Assembly: GCA_964452285.1 (NCBI GenBank)
Contig: CAYVKW010000006.1
Location: forward strand, 1 to 35,628
Source of the DNA: JAUNST01 sp964452285
Lineage (GTDB): Bacteria > Patescibacteriota > Microgenomatia > UBA1400 > PJMF01
Reading direction: 5' to 3'
DNA length: 35,628 nt
The notes beneath the pieces are model-generated. The model ran no database searches, was not told the DNA's origin, and worked only from the letters and a program-made list of their open reading frames with translations. A program made the translations under genes and the position numbers. Below, piece after piece: positions 7,812 to 15,227 of the stretch. How positions within the stretch are numbered: position 1 is the first letter of the stretch; each line of letters starts with the position of its first letter.

Positions 7812-9198
7812 AGCCAAAGTAGAAAATGAAATTTTTTTATCTACAAGCAATGTGGACGCTGATTTAGAAAAAACAATCAAAAAAGAGCTGGCTTTTTTCA
7901 ATCCAAAAATCATTGAATTAAAGAGAATGGGCTATTCCACTTGGAAAGTGCCAAAGATGGTCACTTGTTATCGCAAGCTCAAAAGTGGATATTTTCTACC
8001 TTTGGGTTATGGTCCCAGACTATGGCAATACTTGAAAGAGCGAGGAGATACTTTGGAGTTGGACGATAAAAGAATAGAAAAACCGATTGCCAAAATTATC
8101 AGTAAAATAGAATTAAAAGAAAATCAAGCCGAAGCTTTGGCAAAAATCTTGAAAAGTAGTCGATCGATTTTGGAAGCGAAACCGGGGTTTGGGAAAACTA
8201 TGCTCGGGTTGCAAACACTGTGCGAACGTGGACAAAAAACGCTAATTGTGGTGCATACCCGAGCATTATTGGGACAATGGCAAAAGAGAATTCAAGATTT
8301 TTGCCAATTGGAAGAAGATGATTTGGGTATTATTGGTGAAGGGAAATGGAAAATAGGGGCAAAAGTCACCATTGCTTCTTATCAGACACTTTTGAGCCGA
8401 GGAACAAAGACACTTAAAAATGAATTTGGCTTATTAATTGTAGATGAATGTCATCACGTCCCCGCCAATACTTTTGCCAAAGTCGTCAAGGGCTTTGCGG
8501 CTAAATATTGTCTTGGTCTGACGGCGACACCTTTTCGCAAAGACAAATTAGACAAACTGATGACTTTTTATATTGGAAAAATTATTCCAACGGAGAGTTT
8601 AACAACGAGTGAAGAAAATAGTTTATTGCCAAAAGCAGCGGTACAAACTAAATTAATAGTGAAAAGAACCGCACTCTGGATTGAAGAAGCAGAATTAAAA
8701 GAATTTACAGAACTAGGAACGATTTTGAGCAATGACCAAGAACGAATTAAAATGATTGTCGATGATATTGCTGAAGAAATTAAAAAGGGCAGTAAAATTA
8801 TTGTGCTGTCAGAAAGAGTAGGACATTGCGAAGCCTTACTGGCAGCGATAAAGAAAAAGTCAAAAAAAGTGAAAGCAGTGCTCGTCACGGGACAAATGAA
8901 AAAAAATGAACGAGAAGTACTTTTTGAAGAAATTAAGAAAGACAAATATCAATTAATTGTGGCCACGGGTGGAGTAATTGGAGAAGGCTTTGATTGGCCG
9001 GCACTTAATTGCTTATTTCTCACTTTTCCGTTTTCTTGGCGAGGAAAATTGATTCAATACGTCGGGCGAGTGCAAAGACTTTATCCCGGCAAAACGGAAG
9101 CAAGAGTTTATGATTACGTGGACGAGCAAATGTCAATTTTCCTCGCCATGTTTCGCAAAAGACGAACAGCTTATAGAGAGCTGGGAATTGAGTGCTAA
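7798..9198 (+). CDS. SF2 DEAD/DEAH-type helicase (XPB/UvsW-like)
   Basis: ATP-dependent superfamily 2 helicase of 466 residues. Motif I is AKPGFGKT (Lys133), motif II DECHH begins at Asp216, motif III-like GLTATPFRKD follows, then the C-terminal RecA lobe with TGGVIGEGFDWP (motif V) and QYVGRVQRLYPGK (motif VI, arginine finger). The order and spacing resemble the ResIII/XPB and UvsW group that remodels DNA or acts in repair. An N-terminal domain of about 100 residues precedes motif I. There is no nuclease or zinc domain. It overlaps cysS by 14 bases and has no clear Shine-Dalgarno site, which fits coupled translation. The substrate is unknown, and DNA repair is inference from family. Confidence 0.85.
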   Translation: MTIIKAKVENEIFLSTSNVDADLEKTIKKELAFFNPKIIELKRMGYSTWKVPKMVTCYRKLKSGYFLPLGYGPRLWQYLKERGDTLELDDKRIEKPIAKIISKIELKENQAEALAKILKSSRSILEAKPGFGKTMLGLQTLCERGQKTLIVVHTRALLGQWQKRIQDFCQLEEDDLGIIGEGKWKIGAKVTIASYQTLLSRGTKTLKNEFGLLIVDECHHVPANTFAKVVKGFAAKYCLGLTATPFRKDKLDKLMTFYIGKIIPTESLTTSEENSLLPKAAVQTKLIVKRTALWIEEAELKEFTELGTILSNDQERIKMIVDDIAEEIKKGSKIIVLSERVGHCEALLAAIKKKSKKVKAVLVTGQMKKNEREVLFEEIKKDKYQLIVATGGVIGEGFDWPALNCLFLTFPFSWRGKLIQYVGRVQRLYPGKTEARVYDYVDEQMSIFLAMFRKRRTAYRELGIEC

Positions 9199-9263
9199 AA
9201 AAGCCGACAAATAAACCGATTTTTTTGATGAGTTGATGAAGTAAAGAAAGAAAAAAATGCTTT

Positions 9264-9269
9264 TATACT
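9264..9269 (+). promoter_or_regulatory. -10 box (TATACT) of the DUF1704/gadB region
   Basis: TATACT ends eight bases before the ATG at 9277, giving a leader of one base or none. There is no TG extension and no clear -35 box. Confidence 0.5.
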
Positions 9270-9276
9270 AAAAAGC

Positions 9277-12216
9277 ATGATAGATTTTGTCAAAAACTTA
9301 AAAATTCTTGGTGGACGAAAAAGTGAAAACTGGAATAAAAGCTGTGACTTCGCTGAGGGGTCTTATCAACCAGAAAAATTTTCTCCAAATTTAAAAAGTT
9401 TAATCAAAGAGTGGGAGGCGATAACAAAAAATTGGAATGTGGTGGAAATATTGACGCCGACCAAGGAATCTTTAGTCAAAGAAAAAGAGAAGGCTTGGTC
9501 GGCGTGGTCAAAAAATCAAGTTTATCAACCACTGTTTGAATATGGTTGGCTCAAAAAAAATCCCATTGATATCAAAGCGACTAAAAAACAATTGCAAACA
9601 ATTTTGGAAAAAACAAAAGTACTCAAAGTCAAAGATGAAATCAATCGGACAGGTAAAACTGCTTTTTACCAATGCGTCAAGGATAGTCTAGAAACATTGA
9701 ATTTAATCGAAGGCTTAGAGAAAAAAAATGAAAAATTAATTAAGGAAGCTTTGAATAAAAAATATGCTGCCAACGATGATTATTTGTGGTTACTGGCAAA
9801 CAGTTATTATCAGCAAGCAGTAGAAAAATCCTTAGATAATAGACACGTGGAAAACACTGAGTTGCAAGAAATGGAGAGACAATTGCTAAGAGAAAAAGTT
9901 TTTAATGCTGGCGACTTAGCAATGGCATTTATTTGGTTATTGCAAAAGTATAATTTTTTGGGCACGGAAAATAAACGAGGCTATCAAGTCATAATTAGCG
10001 ATGAAGCAACTGCAGTTGATGTGCGCGATAAAGCTCAGAAGCCGCTAACAATTATTATCCCAGCAACAAAAACTCTCAGCGGCGAAAAATTACTTTGTCT
10101 AATGTATCGTCAAATAGAAAGTAAAGTCCGGCAAAGTATGAATGCGCGAGCATTAACTGAAGATGAATTTGAACTAAAAACAGATGATGAAACTTGGTAT
10201 GAAGGTTGTGCTTTGCGGCTGGAAAATAAATTTTTTTATCATCATTTATTTGGTGAACACGAAGAAGAAATCGTCAAAATGTCTTTCTATGTGTTAGCGG
10301 TCAATTTAGCGGAAAATGGCCAAAGTTTTTGGGAAATTTGGCAAGAAATCACAGAAATGTATGTGCATGTATTCACTGGTATAGAAGTGAACCGAAATTT
10401 GACTAGAACTGATTTGACGCAGATGCCGGCGGAAATAATAGAAGCGGCAAAAGAGAAAGCGTGGACGGTGACTTACCGGATTATGCGTGGACATACGAAT
10501 ATGGAAAACAAACTAGCTTATGCCAACCGCAAAGATTTGGCTTATTTGCGAAGCTACTTGGTCGATGAAATTCTCAACAATATGGAGCTGGAAAATGTTG
10601 ACGAAAAGCTGTTAATTAAAACCAATGCATTGCCGATGACGAATGAAGCAACTTTGCAAATAGACAATTTAGCTTATCCATTTCTAAATGGAACGCGCGA
10701 TTATTGTTTTGATGTGTTGCTACCGCAAGTAAGAGGAGAAAAAACTAAAAGAGCCATAATTTGTGATTGTAGAAACAAAATTCGAGCAATAAAGATATTA
10801 CGCACAGAAAGAAAAAATAATAATAGAAAGGATGCAATTATGCATTTAGTTCACAATTTAATGGACGATCCCTACGGAAGTCGTGAAAGCGAAAAAGCCG
10901 CAGCGCAATTTGTGATTCCGCAAAAAGAAAGTCAGGGTCGTGACGTTTATAATTTTCTCAAAGACGAATTGCTTTTGGACGGTAATGCCAAACAAAACCT
11001 CACCACTTTTTGCACTACTTGGTTGGAACCAGAAATTCACAAATTAATGAATGATTCAATTACCAAAAACTTAGTGGATAAAGATGAATATCCACAAAGT
11101 GCGGCTATTGAATTACGTTGTGTCCACATGTTGGCTGATTTATGGCATTCGCCAGAAGCAAAAACGACTTTGGGGACTTCAACAATTGGTAGTAGCGAGG
11201 CGGCAGAGTTGGGCGGTTTGGCAATGAAATGGCGATGGCGGAAAATGCGCGAAGCGGCCGGAAAAGATACTAGTAAACCAAATCTAGTGTGCGGACCGGT
11301 GCAAGTCTGCTGGTATAAATTCGCGCGTTATTTTGACGTGGAAATCAGAAGCGTACCACTGACAGAAGAACGTTTGGAAATGACAGCGGAATCAATGATG
11401 CCTTACATTGATGAAAATACAATTGGCGTAGTCCCGACTTTGGGTATCACATACACTTGTGCTTATGAAAATGTGAAGGACATCAGCGATGCTTTAGACA
11501 GGATCCAAACGGAAAAAGGTTGGGACATTCCGATTCACGTTGATGCGGCCTCAGGTGGTTTTATTGCCCCATTTTTGCAGCCAGATTTACTATGGGATTT
11601 TCGCTTGCCGAGAGTGAAATCAATTAATACTTCTGGTCATAAATTTGGCTTATCACCTTTAGGCGTGGGGTGGGTGGTTTGGCGAGAAACAAAAGACTTA
11701 CCAGAAGATTTAATTTTCTATGTCAATTACTTAGGTGGCAATGAAGCAACTTTCAATCTTAATTTCTCAAAACCAGCTGGGCAAGTGATTGCGCAATATT
11801 ATAACTTCTTGCGACTAGGTAAAGATGGCTACACCAAAATTCAGAGTGAGTGCGCCAAAGTAGCGAAGTATGTCGCAGAAGGAGTGAAGAAGCTGGGCAT
11901 CTTTGATATTCTCTATGACGGTGAGGGTGGCCTACCAGCAAGTTGCTGGTCATTGAAAAAAGATGCGCAAGTGCCATTTAATTTGTTTGACATCACTGAT
12001 AGATTACGTAATCGCGGTTGGTTGCTACCGTCATACAGTATGCCACCGAATGCGCAAAAAGTAGTGATTCAAAGAATATTGTGCCGACACGGATTTAGTA
12101 TGGACATGGCAGATTTATTCTTGGCTGACTTTGCTAGAACAGTAGAATTTTTGCGCCAGCGAGGAGACTGCGGTAGTTTAAGTGAAACGGAAGCAGCGAG
12201 CTTCAAACACACTTAA
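9277..12216 (+). CDS. ORF joining a DUF1704-like pseudo-peptidase to glutamate decarboxylase
   Basis: The open frame of 979 residues has two halves; the decarboxylase half is described separately. Residues 1 to about 490 resemble DUF1704 (MATCAP/KIAA0895 family, putative zinc peptidases). These have a HExxxH helix (often HEIGTHVLR followed by NG) and a later EEGLA motif. Here the helix reads LMYRQIESKVRQSMNAR (Arg278, Gln279, Lys283), so both His and the catalytic Glu are lost, while WYEGCA (Glu309) remains. This half is therefore probably a non-catalytic relative. The joint (about residues 490-520, bases 10739-10839) looks like translated non-coding sequence: Lys/Arg/Asn-rich, with an SD site and ATG at 10840. 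Removing one A from the A6 run at 10739-10744 would stop the first protein at 10757-10759 (ending RGEKLKEP). I think two genes are slightly more likely than a true fusion. Confidence 0.7.
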   Translation: MIDFVKNLKILGGRKSENWNKSCDFAEGSYQPEKFSPNLKSLIKEWEAITKNWNVVEILTPTKESLVKEKEKAWSAWSKNQVYQPLFEYGWLKKNPIDIKATKKQLQTILEKTKVLKVKDEINRTGKTAFYQCVKDSLETLNLIEGLEKKNEKLIKEALNKKYAANDDYLWLLANSYYQQAVEKSLDNRHVENTELQEMERQLLREKVFNAGDLAMAFIWLLQKYNFLGTENKRGYQVIISDEATAVDVRDKAQKPLTIIIPATKTLSGEKLLCLMYRQIESKVRQSMNARALTEDEFELKTDDETWYEGCALRLENKFFYHHLFGEHEEEIVKMSFYVLAVNLAENGQSFWEIWQEITEMYVHVFTGIEVNRNLTRTDLTQMPAEIIEAAKEKAWTVTYRIMRGHTNMENKLAYANRKDLAYLRSYLVDEILNNMELENVDEKLLIKTNALPMTNEATLQIDNLAYPFLNGTRDYCFDVLLPQVRGEKTKRAIICDCRNKIRAIKILRTERKNNNRKDAIMHLVHNLMDDPYGSRESEKAAAQFVIPQKESQGRDVYNFLKDELLLDGNAKQNLTTFCTTWLEPEIHKLMNDSITKNLVDKDEYPQSAAIELRCVHMLADLWHSPEAKTTLGTSTIGSSEAAELGGLAMKWRWRKMREAAGKDTSKPNLVCGPVQVCWYKFARYFDVEIRSVPLTEERLEMTAESMMPYIDENTIGVVPTLGITYTCAYENVKDISDALDRIQTEKGWDIPIHVDAASGGFIAPFLQPDLLWDFRLPRVKSINTSGHKFGLSPLGVGWVVWRETKDLPEDLIFYVNYLGGNEATFNLNFSKPAGQVIAQYYNFLRLGKDGYTKIQSECAKVAKYVAEGVKKLGIFDILYDGEGGLPASCWSLKKDAQVPFNLFDITDRLRNRGWLLPSYSMPPNAQKVVIQRILCRHGFSMDMADLFLADFARTVEFLRQRGDCGSLSETEAASFKHT
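10827..10842 (+). promoter_or_regulatory. Internal ribosome binding site and start codon for gadB
   Basis: AAAGGA (10827-10832) lies seven bases before an in-frame ATG at 10840. Starting here gives a decarboxylase of 458 residues whose N-terminus aligns without gaps to E. coli GadB from its LLDSRFG segment on. This supports a separate gadB gene. Confidence 0.5.
10840..12216 (+). CDS. gadB: Glutamate decarboxylase (PLP-dependent, GadA/GadB type)
   Basis: Converts glutamate to GABA and CO2 in the cytoplasm while consuming a proton. From ATG 10840 it is 458 residues (E. coli GadB is 466) and is very similar to it by eye throughout: DGNAKQNLTTFC, EYPQSAAIELRCVHMLADLWH, STIGSSEA, MKWRWRK, KPNLVCGPVQVCW. 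The PLP site is complete, with Asp in HVDAASGGF (residue 756 of the long ORF) and the Schiff-base Lys in SGHKFGLSPLG (789). The C-terminus ends SFKHT, the same as E. coli, where the penultimate His closes the active site at neutral pH; acid activation may therefore be conserved. The gadC-like gene follows 107 bases downstream. E. coli-like GAD is unexpected in a genome of this type, so horizontal acquisition is likely (inference). It may instead be the C-terminal half of the 979-residue ORF. Confidence 0.93.
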   Translation: MHLVHNLMDDPYGSRESEKAAAQFVIPQKESQGRDVYNFLKDELLLDGNAKQNLTTFCTTWLEPEIHKLMNDSITKNLVDKDEYPQSAAIELRCVHMLADLWHSPEAKTTLGTSTIGSSEAAELGGLAMKWRWRKMREAAGKDTSKPNLVCGPVQVCWYKFARYFDVEIRSVPLTEERLEMTAESMMPYIDENTIGVVPTLGITYTCAYENVKDISDALDRIQTEKGWDIPIHVDAASGGFIAPFLQPDLLWDFRLPRVKSINTSGHKFGLSPLGVGWVVWRETKDLPEDLIFYVNYLGGNEATFNLNFSKPAGQVIAQYYNFLRLGKDGYTKIQSECAKVAKYVAEGVKKLGIFDILYDGEGGLPASCWSLKKDAQVPFNLFDITDRLRNRGWLLPSYSMPPNAQKVVIQRILCRHGFSMDMADLFLADFARTVEFLRQRGDCGSLSETEAASFKHT

Positions 12217-12245
12217 GAAAAACTAAAAACGGAGGTGAAAGCGAA

Positions 12246-12296
12246 GTGGAAGCAAGTTGGCGACCAAATGAAAAATTTGGTCGCCAACAACAATAA
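12246..12296 (+). CDS. Possible 16-residue leader ORF between gadB and gadC
   Basis: A GTG start at 12246 lies seven bases after GGAGGTGA (12231-12238), the best Shine-Dalgarno match in the neighbourhood. It opens a 16-codon frame (MEASWRPNEKFGRQQQ) ending TAA at 12294-12296. The frame runs through both arms of a 14-bp hairpin. It may be a real small peptide whose translation alters the hairpin, or chance. No conservation can be tested here. Confidence 0.25.
   Translation: MEASWRPNEKFGRQQQ
12256..12288 (+). other. Perfect 14-bp RNA hairpin between gadB and gadC
   Basis: Bases 12256-12269 and 12275-12288 are exact reverse complements (GTTGGCGACCAAAT and its partner) with a five-base loop GAAAA. 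No T run follows, so it is not a typical intrinsic terminator. It may act as an intercistronic stability, processing or attenuation element in the gadB-gadC transcript. Confidence 0.7.
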
Positions 12297-12323
12297 AAAT
12301 AAATTAAAAAAGAAGGAAGGAAA

Positions 12324-13814
12324 ATGCAAACAGGGAAAAAGAAGTTTTTGACAACGATGCAAATTGCATTGATGACGGCCGCGGCAATTGTGAGTTTACG
12401 CGGTTTGCCGATGCTGGCCGCAGAAGAAATGACAATGTTTTTTTACATCATTTACGCGACAGTTTTATTTTTGGTGCCAGCGGGATTGGTGGCAGCGGAG
12501 TTAGGTAGTGCTTTTGCGACTGTAGGTGGCGGAGTTTACACCTGGGTGAAAGAAGCGTTTGGGGAAAAATCCGGATTCTTAGCTATATTTTTACAATGGA
12601 TTCAAAATGTAGTCTGGTATCCGGTAGTACTAGGTTTTGCAGCGGCAGCAGTAGCTTATTTAATCGGGATGCCAAAATTGGCAGACAATAATATTTATAC
12701 CGGAATTTTTATTATTGTGTTTTATTGGTTAGCGACGGCAGTAGCTTTTAAAGGGAGCGGTTTCCTAGCAAAAGTGACGAGTCAAGCCTTTTTATTGGGC
12801 ACAGTTTTACCTGGCGTCGCCATGGTGGTAATGGCGGGAGTATGGCTCGCAAATCGACAACCAATCGGTTTCCAAAACTTATCTTCGGCTGACACGCAAA
12901 TAGTGGAAGCGAGTAAAGTAGCAACGATGCATGCTCATCCGCGCTGGTTTCCGTCTCTGACTAATTTGGGTAATTTAGCTTTTCTAGCGGCAATTTTATT
13001 GCTTTTTGCTGGAGTAGAAGTACAAGCAGTGCATTCAGTGGATATGGAAAATCCGCAGAAGCAATATCCACGAGCAATTTTAATGGCAGCATTAATTTCA
13101 CTAATCATTTTTGCTATTGGTAGTCTAGCAGTGGCAATTATTCTCCCCTACCCCGACATTCAATTGGAGTCAGGTTTATTTGACGCTTTTGCCCTAGCGT
13201 TTAAAACTTATAAAATTCCTTGGATGACTAATGTGATGGCGGGTTTGGCGGCGTTTGGAGCAATGGGCGGCGTCTTGTCTTGGATTGCTGGGCCAAGCCG
13301 CGGTTTATTGTGGACAGCGCGCGACGGTCAATTGCCGAAATCGTGGACAAAAGTCAATAAGAATAATGTCCAAACAACGATTTTATTGTGGCAAGGAGTG
13401 TTCGTGACCGCTTTGGCTCTAATTTATTTCATTTTCAAAAATGTGAATGTGGCTTTCTTTTTACTCAGCGCGCTCACGGCCGGACTTTACATTATTATGT
13501 ATTTGCAAATGTATGCAGCGGCGATCAAACTACGCTACAGCCAACCGAATTTGCTCAGACCATATAAAATTCCTGGCGGGAAAAGTGGAATTTGGACGGT
13601 GGCAGGAATTGGTTTCTTAGCAGCATTATTTTCTTTAGTGGTAGCATTCGTGCCACCGACACAATTGGTCATCGGTAATAAGACAACTTATGTCTTAATG
13701 GTGGCGGCGGGTACAATTGTGTTTGTGATATTGCCGTTTATTATTAATTATGCGGTGAAAAAAGGGAAAAAGCAGGTGGTAACTGGAGAAATGCAAGCGC
13801 AAGAACAAAAATAA
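12324..13814 (+). CDS. gadC: GadC-like glutamate/GABA antiporter (APC family)
   Basis: Amino acid antiporter of the APC superfamily, probably exchanging external glutamate for internal GABA. It has 496 residues and about 12 membrane segments. It tracks E. coli GadC by eye: VPAGLVAAELGSAFATVGGGVYTWV, LLFAGVEVQAVHSVDMENPQKQYPRA, LSWIAGPSRGLLWTARDGQLP, YKIPGGKSGIWTV and FVPP near the end. The short charged C-terminal tail (GKKQVVTGEMQAQEQK) lacks the His-containing plug that closes E. coli GadC at neutral pH, so pH gating must differ if it is kept. Start: ATG at 12324 with AAGGAAGG upstream. Its position right after glutamate decarboxylase is the classical gadBC arrangement and strongly supports the role. 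Other amino acid/amine exchange cannot be excluded. Confidence 0.87.
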   Translation: MQTGKKKFLTTMQIALMTAAAIVSLRGLPMLAAEEMTMFFYIIYATVLFLVPAGLVAAELGSAFATVGGGVYTWVKEAFGEKSGFLAIFLQWIQNVVWYPVVLGFAAAAVAYLIGMPKLADNNIYTGIFIIVFYWLATAVAFKGSGFLAKVTSQAFLLGTVLPGVAMVVMAGVWLANRQPIGFQNLSSADTQIVEASKVATMHAHPRWFPSLTNLGNLAFLAAILLLFAGVEVQAVHSVDMENPQKQYPRAILMAALISLIIFAIGSLAVAIILPYPDIQLESGLFDAFALAFKTYKIPWMTNVMAGLAAFGAMGGVLSWIAGPSRGLLWTARDGQLPKSWTKVNKNNVQTTILLWQGVFVTALALIYFIFKNVNVAFFLLSALTAGLYIIMYLQMYAAAIKLRYSQPNLLRPYKIPGGKSGIWTVAGIGFLAALFSLVVAFVPPTQLVIGNKTTYVLMVAAGTIVFVILPFIINYAVKKGKKQVVTGEMQAQEQK

Positions 13815-13871
13815 GATTGCGCGGGAAAAGAATAAAGAGTAAAATTGAAGCATTAAAACTAGGAGTGATAA

Positions 13872-13885
13872 AGGAGGTTTTAATG
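13872..13885 (+). promoter_or_regulatory. Strong Shine-Dalgarno site setting the kinase start
   Basis: AGGAGG at 13872-13877 is followed five bases later by ATG at 13883. This is much better than the TTG at 13817, which has no ribosome site, so translation should begin at 13883. Confidence 0.7.
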
Positions 13886-14524
13886 CACGAAAATAATTGG
13901 CGGCGACGCGAACAAGATGATTTAATTCATCAAGTAGCGACGCCGCTTACTAATGCTTTATTATTTTTGGAAAGGGGGATAGAAAAAGAATCGACAAAAG
14001 TAAAAAAGGAACTAAAATTAGCTCATGAAGAATTGCAAAAGGCGATAAAATTATTGCAAAATAGAGAGGCGAAAAATTTGGAGAAAACAAATTTTTCGCC
14101 AATAAAAACCCTAGAAAACATTCTTACTCATTACCAAAAACCATATCAAGTAAATTGCCAACTGCAAACCGACCAAAAAAATTACTCTTTTTACGGACAC
14201 GAGGAAGCATTCGCAGAAATAGTCATACATTTGCTCAACAATGCCGCCGAAGCTTATCATGACCATAGTTGCGCTCGTCCAATTCAGCTGACATTAACCG
14301 AAGCTTGTAATGGGATGAATCTAATCATCGGCGATCATGGACGAGGCATGAATTGGTGGCAAAAACTAATAGCAACTTATCCCAAAATATCTTTTAAAAA
14401 AGTCAAAAGTGGGTTGGGTTTACCAAAAGTAAAAAGGTTGCTCAAAGAAGAATTTGATGGTGAGTTAAAAATCATAAGCAAAGTCTGTGCGGGCACACTG
14501 ATTATCGCCTATTTTCCTTTTTAA
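13883..14524 (+). CDS. Sensor-less histidine kinase-like protein (HisKA + HATPase_c)
   Basis: A 213-residue soluble protein with a short dimerisation/phosphoacceptor helix and an ATPase domain. The H box reads DLIHQVATPLTNALLFLE (His16). The N box is EIVIHLLNNAAEAY (Asn119/Asn120), the G1 box DHGRGM (Asp151, Gly153, Gly155) and the G2 box SGLGLPKVKRLL; the end GTLIIAYFPF is typical. There is no membrane segment, PAS, GAF or other input domain, and no response regulator lies in the window. It starts 69 bases after gadC on the same strand and may sense state through a partner or regulate the gad genes, which is inference from position only. It could also be an anti-sigma-like or orphan kinase. 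Start chosen at 13883 from the Shine-Dalgarno site. Confidence 0.8.
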   Translation: MHENNWRRREQDDLIHQVATPLTNALLFLERGIEKESTKVKKELKLAHEELQKAIKLLQNREAKNLEKTNFSPIKTLENILTHYQKPYQVNCQLQTDQKNYSFYGHEEAFAEIVIHLLNNAAEAYHDHSCARPIQLTLTEACNGMNLIIGDHGRGMNWWQKLIATYPKISFKKVKSGLGLPKVKRLLKEEFDGELKIISKVCAGTLIIAYFPF

Positions 14525-14528
14525 TTTA

Positions 14529-14537
14529 TGCTATAAT
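14529..14537 (+). promoter_or_regulatory. Extended -10 promoter (TGcTATAAT) of the tRNA gene
   Basis: TGcTATAAT lies just after the kinase stop and ends 26 bases before the tRNA. It should start a precursor with a 5' leader of roughly 19 bases. Confidence 0.65.
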
Positions 14538-14562
14538 TACACTTCTTAACAAGAATTATTTT

Positions 14563-14635
14563 GCCTGGTTAGCTCAGTTGGCAGAGCGTCGCATTCGTAA
14601 CGCGAAGGTCGTGGGTCCGATTCCCACACTAGGCT
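14563..14635 (+). tRNA. tRNA-Thr(CGU)
   Basis: A full cloverleaf can be folded by hand. The acceptor stem GCCTGGT pairs with ACTAGGC (one G-T pair). There is a 4-bp D stem GCTC/GAGC with loop AGTTGGCA, anticodon CGT at 14596-14598 between TT and AA, a five-base variable region, and T stem GTGGG/CCCAC. The anticodon CGU reads the threonine codon ACG. CCA is not encoded (the sequence continues T, CATTT), which fits the CCA-adding enzyme in this window. Two oddities: the last anticodon-stem pair is A31-C39, and the T loop is TCCGATT, with C instead of U at position 55. The ogt start follows 13 bases later. Confidence 0.9.
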
Positions 14636-14648
14636 CATTTGACGGTAA

Positions 14649-15184
14649 TTGAAAAAAAGCGAAGAGAATTTTGTAGTGCATAAATGGTTATATAAGACAC
14701 CCAATGAATTTGATGATATACTAATGAGAAGTGACGGAGAATATCTCACGGGTTTGGGATTCATAAAGACAAATAGTAATGTTAAAAGCACGAAAAATGA
14801 AGAAGAAGAATTGGTGATTTTCAAAGAAACTAGCAACTGGTTAGATATTTACTTTGGCGGTAAAAATCCAAATTTCAAACCACGATATAAAATCGCAAAT
14901 TCAACCGCATTTAGAAGTAGAGTAATTGAAATAATGACTGCTATTCCTTTCGGTCAGACTCTAAGATACAAAGATATTGCAGCAGCAATTGTAAAAAGTA
15001 AAGGGTTGAAGAAAATGTCTAGTCAAGCCGTAGGCGGAGCGGTGGGATGGAATCCGATTGGAATTATTATTCCTTGTCATCGGGTCATAGGTTCGAATGA
15101 TAGCTTAACTGGATACAGCGGAGGAATAAAAATAAAGCAGCATTGCTGCTGCATGAGCAAAAAAATAAAAAAATGGAAAAATGA
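14649..15184 (+). CDS. ogt: Methylated-DNA--protein-cysteine methyltransferase, C-terminus frameshifted
   Basis: Suicide repair protein that takes the alkyl group from O6-methylguanine onto its own cysteine. The N-terminal domain (YKTPNEFDDILMRSDGEYLTGLGF) and the DNA-binding/active domain are clear: IPFGQTLRYKDIAAAI, then the active PCHRV in IIIPCHRVIGSNDSLTGYSGG. After GGIKIK (about 15137) the open frame turns into QHCCCMSKKIKKW and runs on into the next gene. In the frame one base earlier the sequence continues AALLLHEQKNKKMEK and stops with TGA at 15182-15184, which is a normal Ogt ending. A single A is probably missing in the A-rich bases 15128-15136. The start is a TTG at 14649, 13 bases after the tRNA, with a weak ribosome site, so it may share the tRNA promoter. 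Confidence 0.8.
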
Positions 15185-15190
15185 TATAAT
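15182..15190 (+). promoter_or_regulatory. Extended -10 promoter (TGaTATAAT) of the acyltransferase
   Basis: TGaTATAAT overlaps the corrected ogt stop codon (TGA 15182-15184) and ends 38 bases before the acyltransferase ATG at 15228. It supports an independent gene, not a fusion with ogt. Confidence 0.65.
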
Positions 15191-15227
15191 GGCACCAATT
15201 AAAACAAGTGCTAAGAAGAAAACAAAA

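Noticed and set aside
9190..9240. Terminator after the helicase (A run ... T run around 9196-9228)
   Set aside because: The arms do not pair well beyond A-T bases; GCCG and CCGA are not complementary in register.
12256..12288. Intrinsic terminator between gadB and gadC
   Set aside because: The stem is strong but no T run follows on either strand (A-rich on the plus side).
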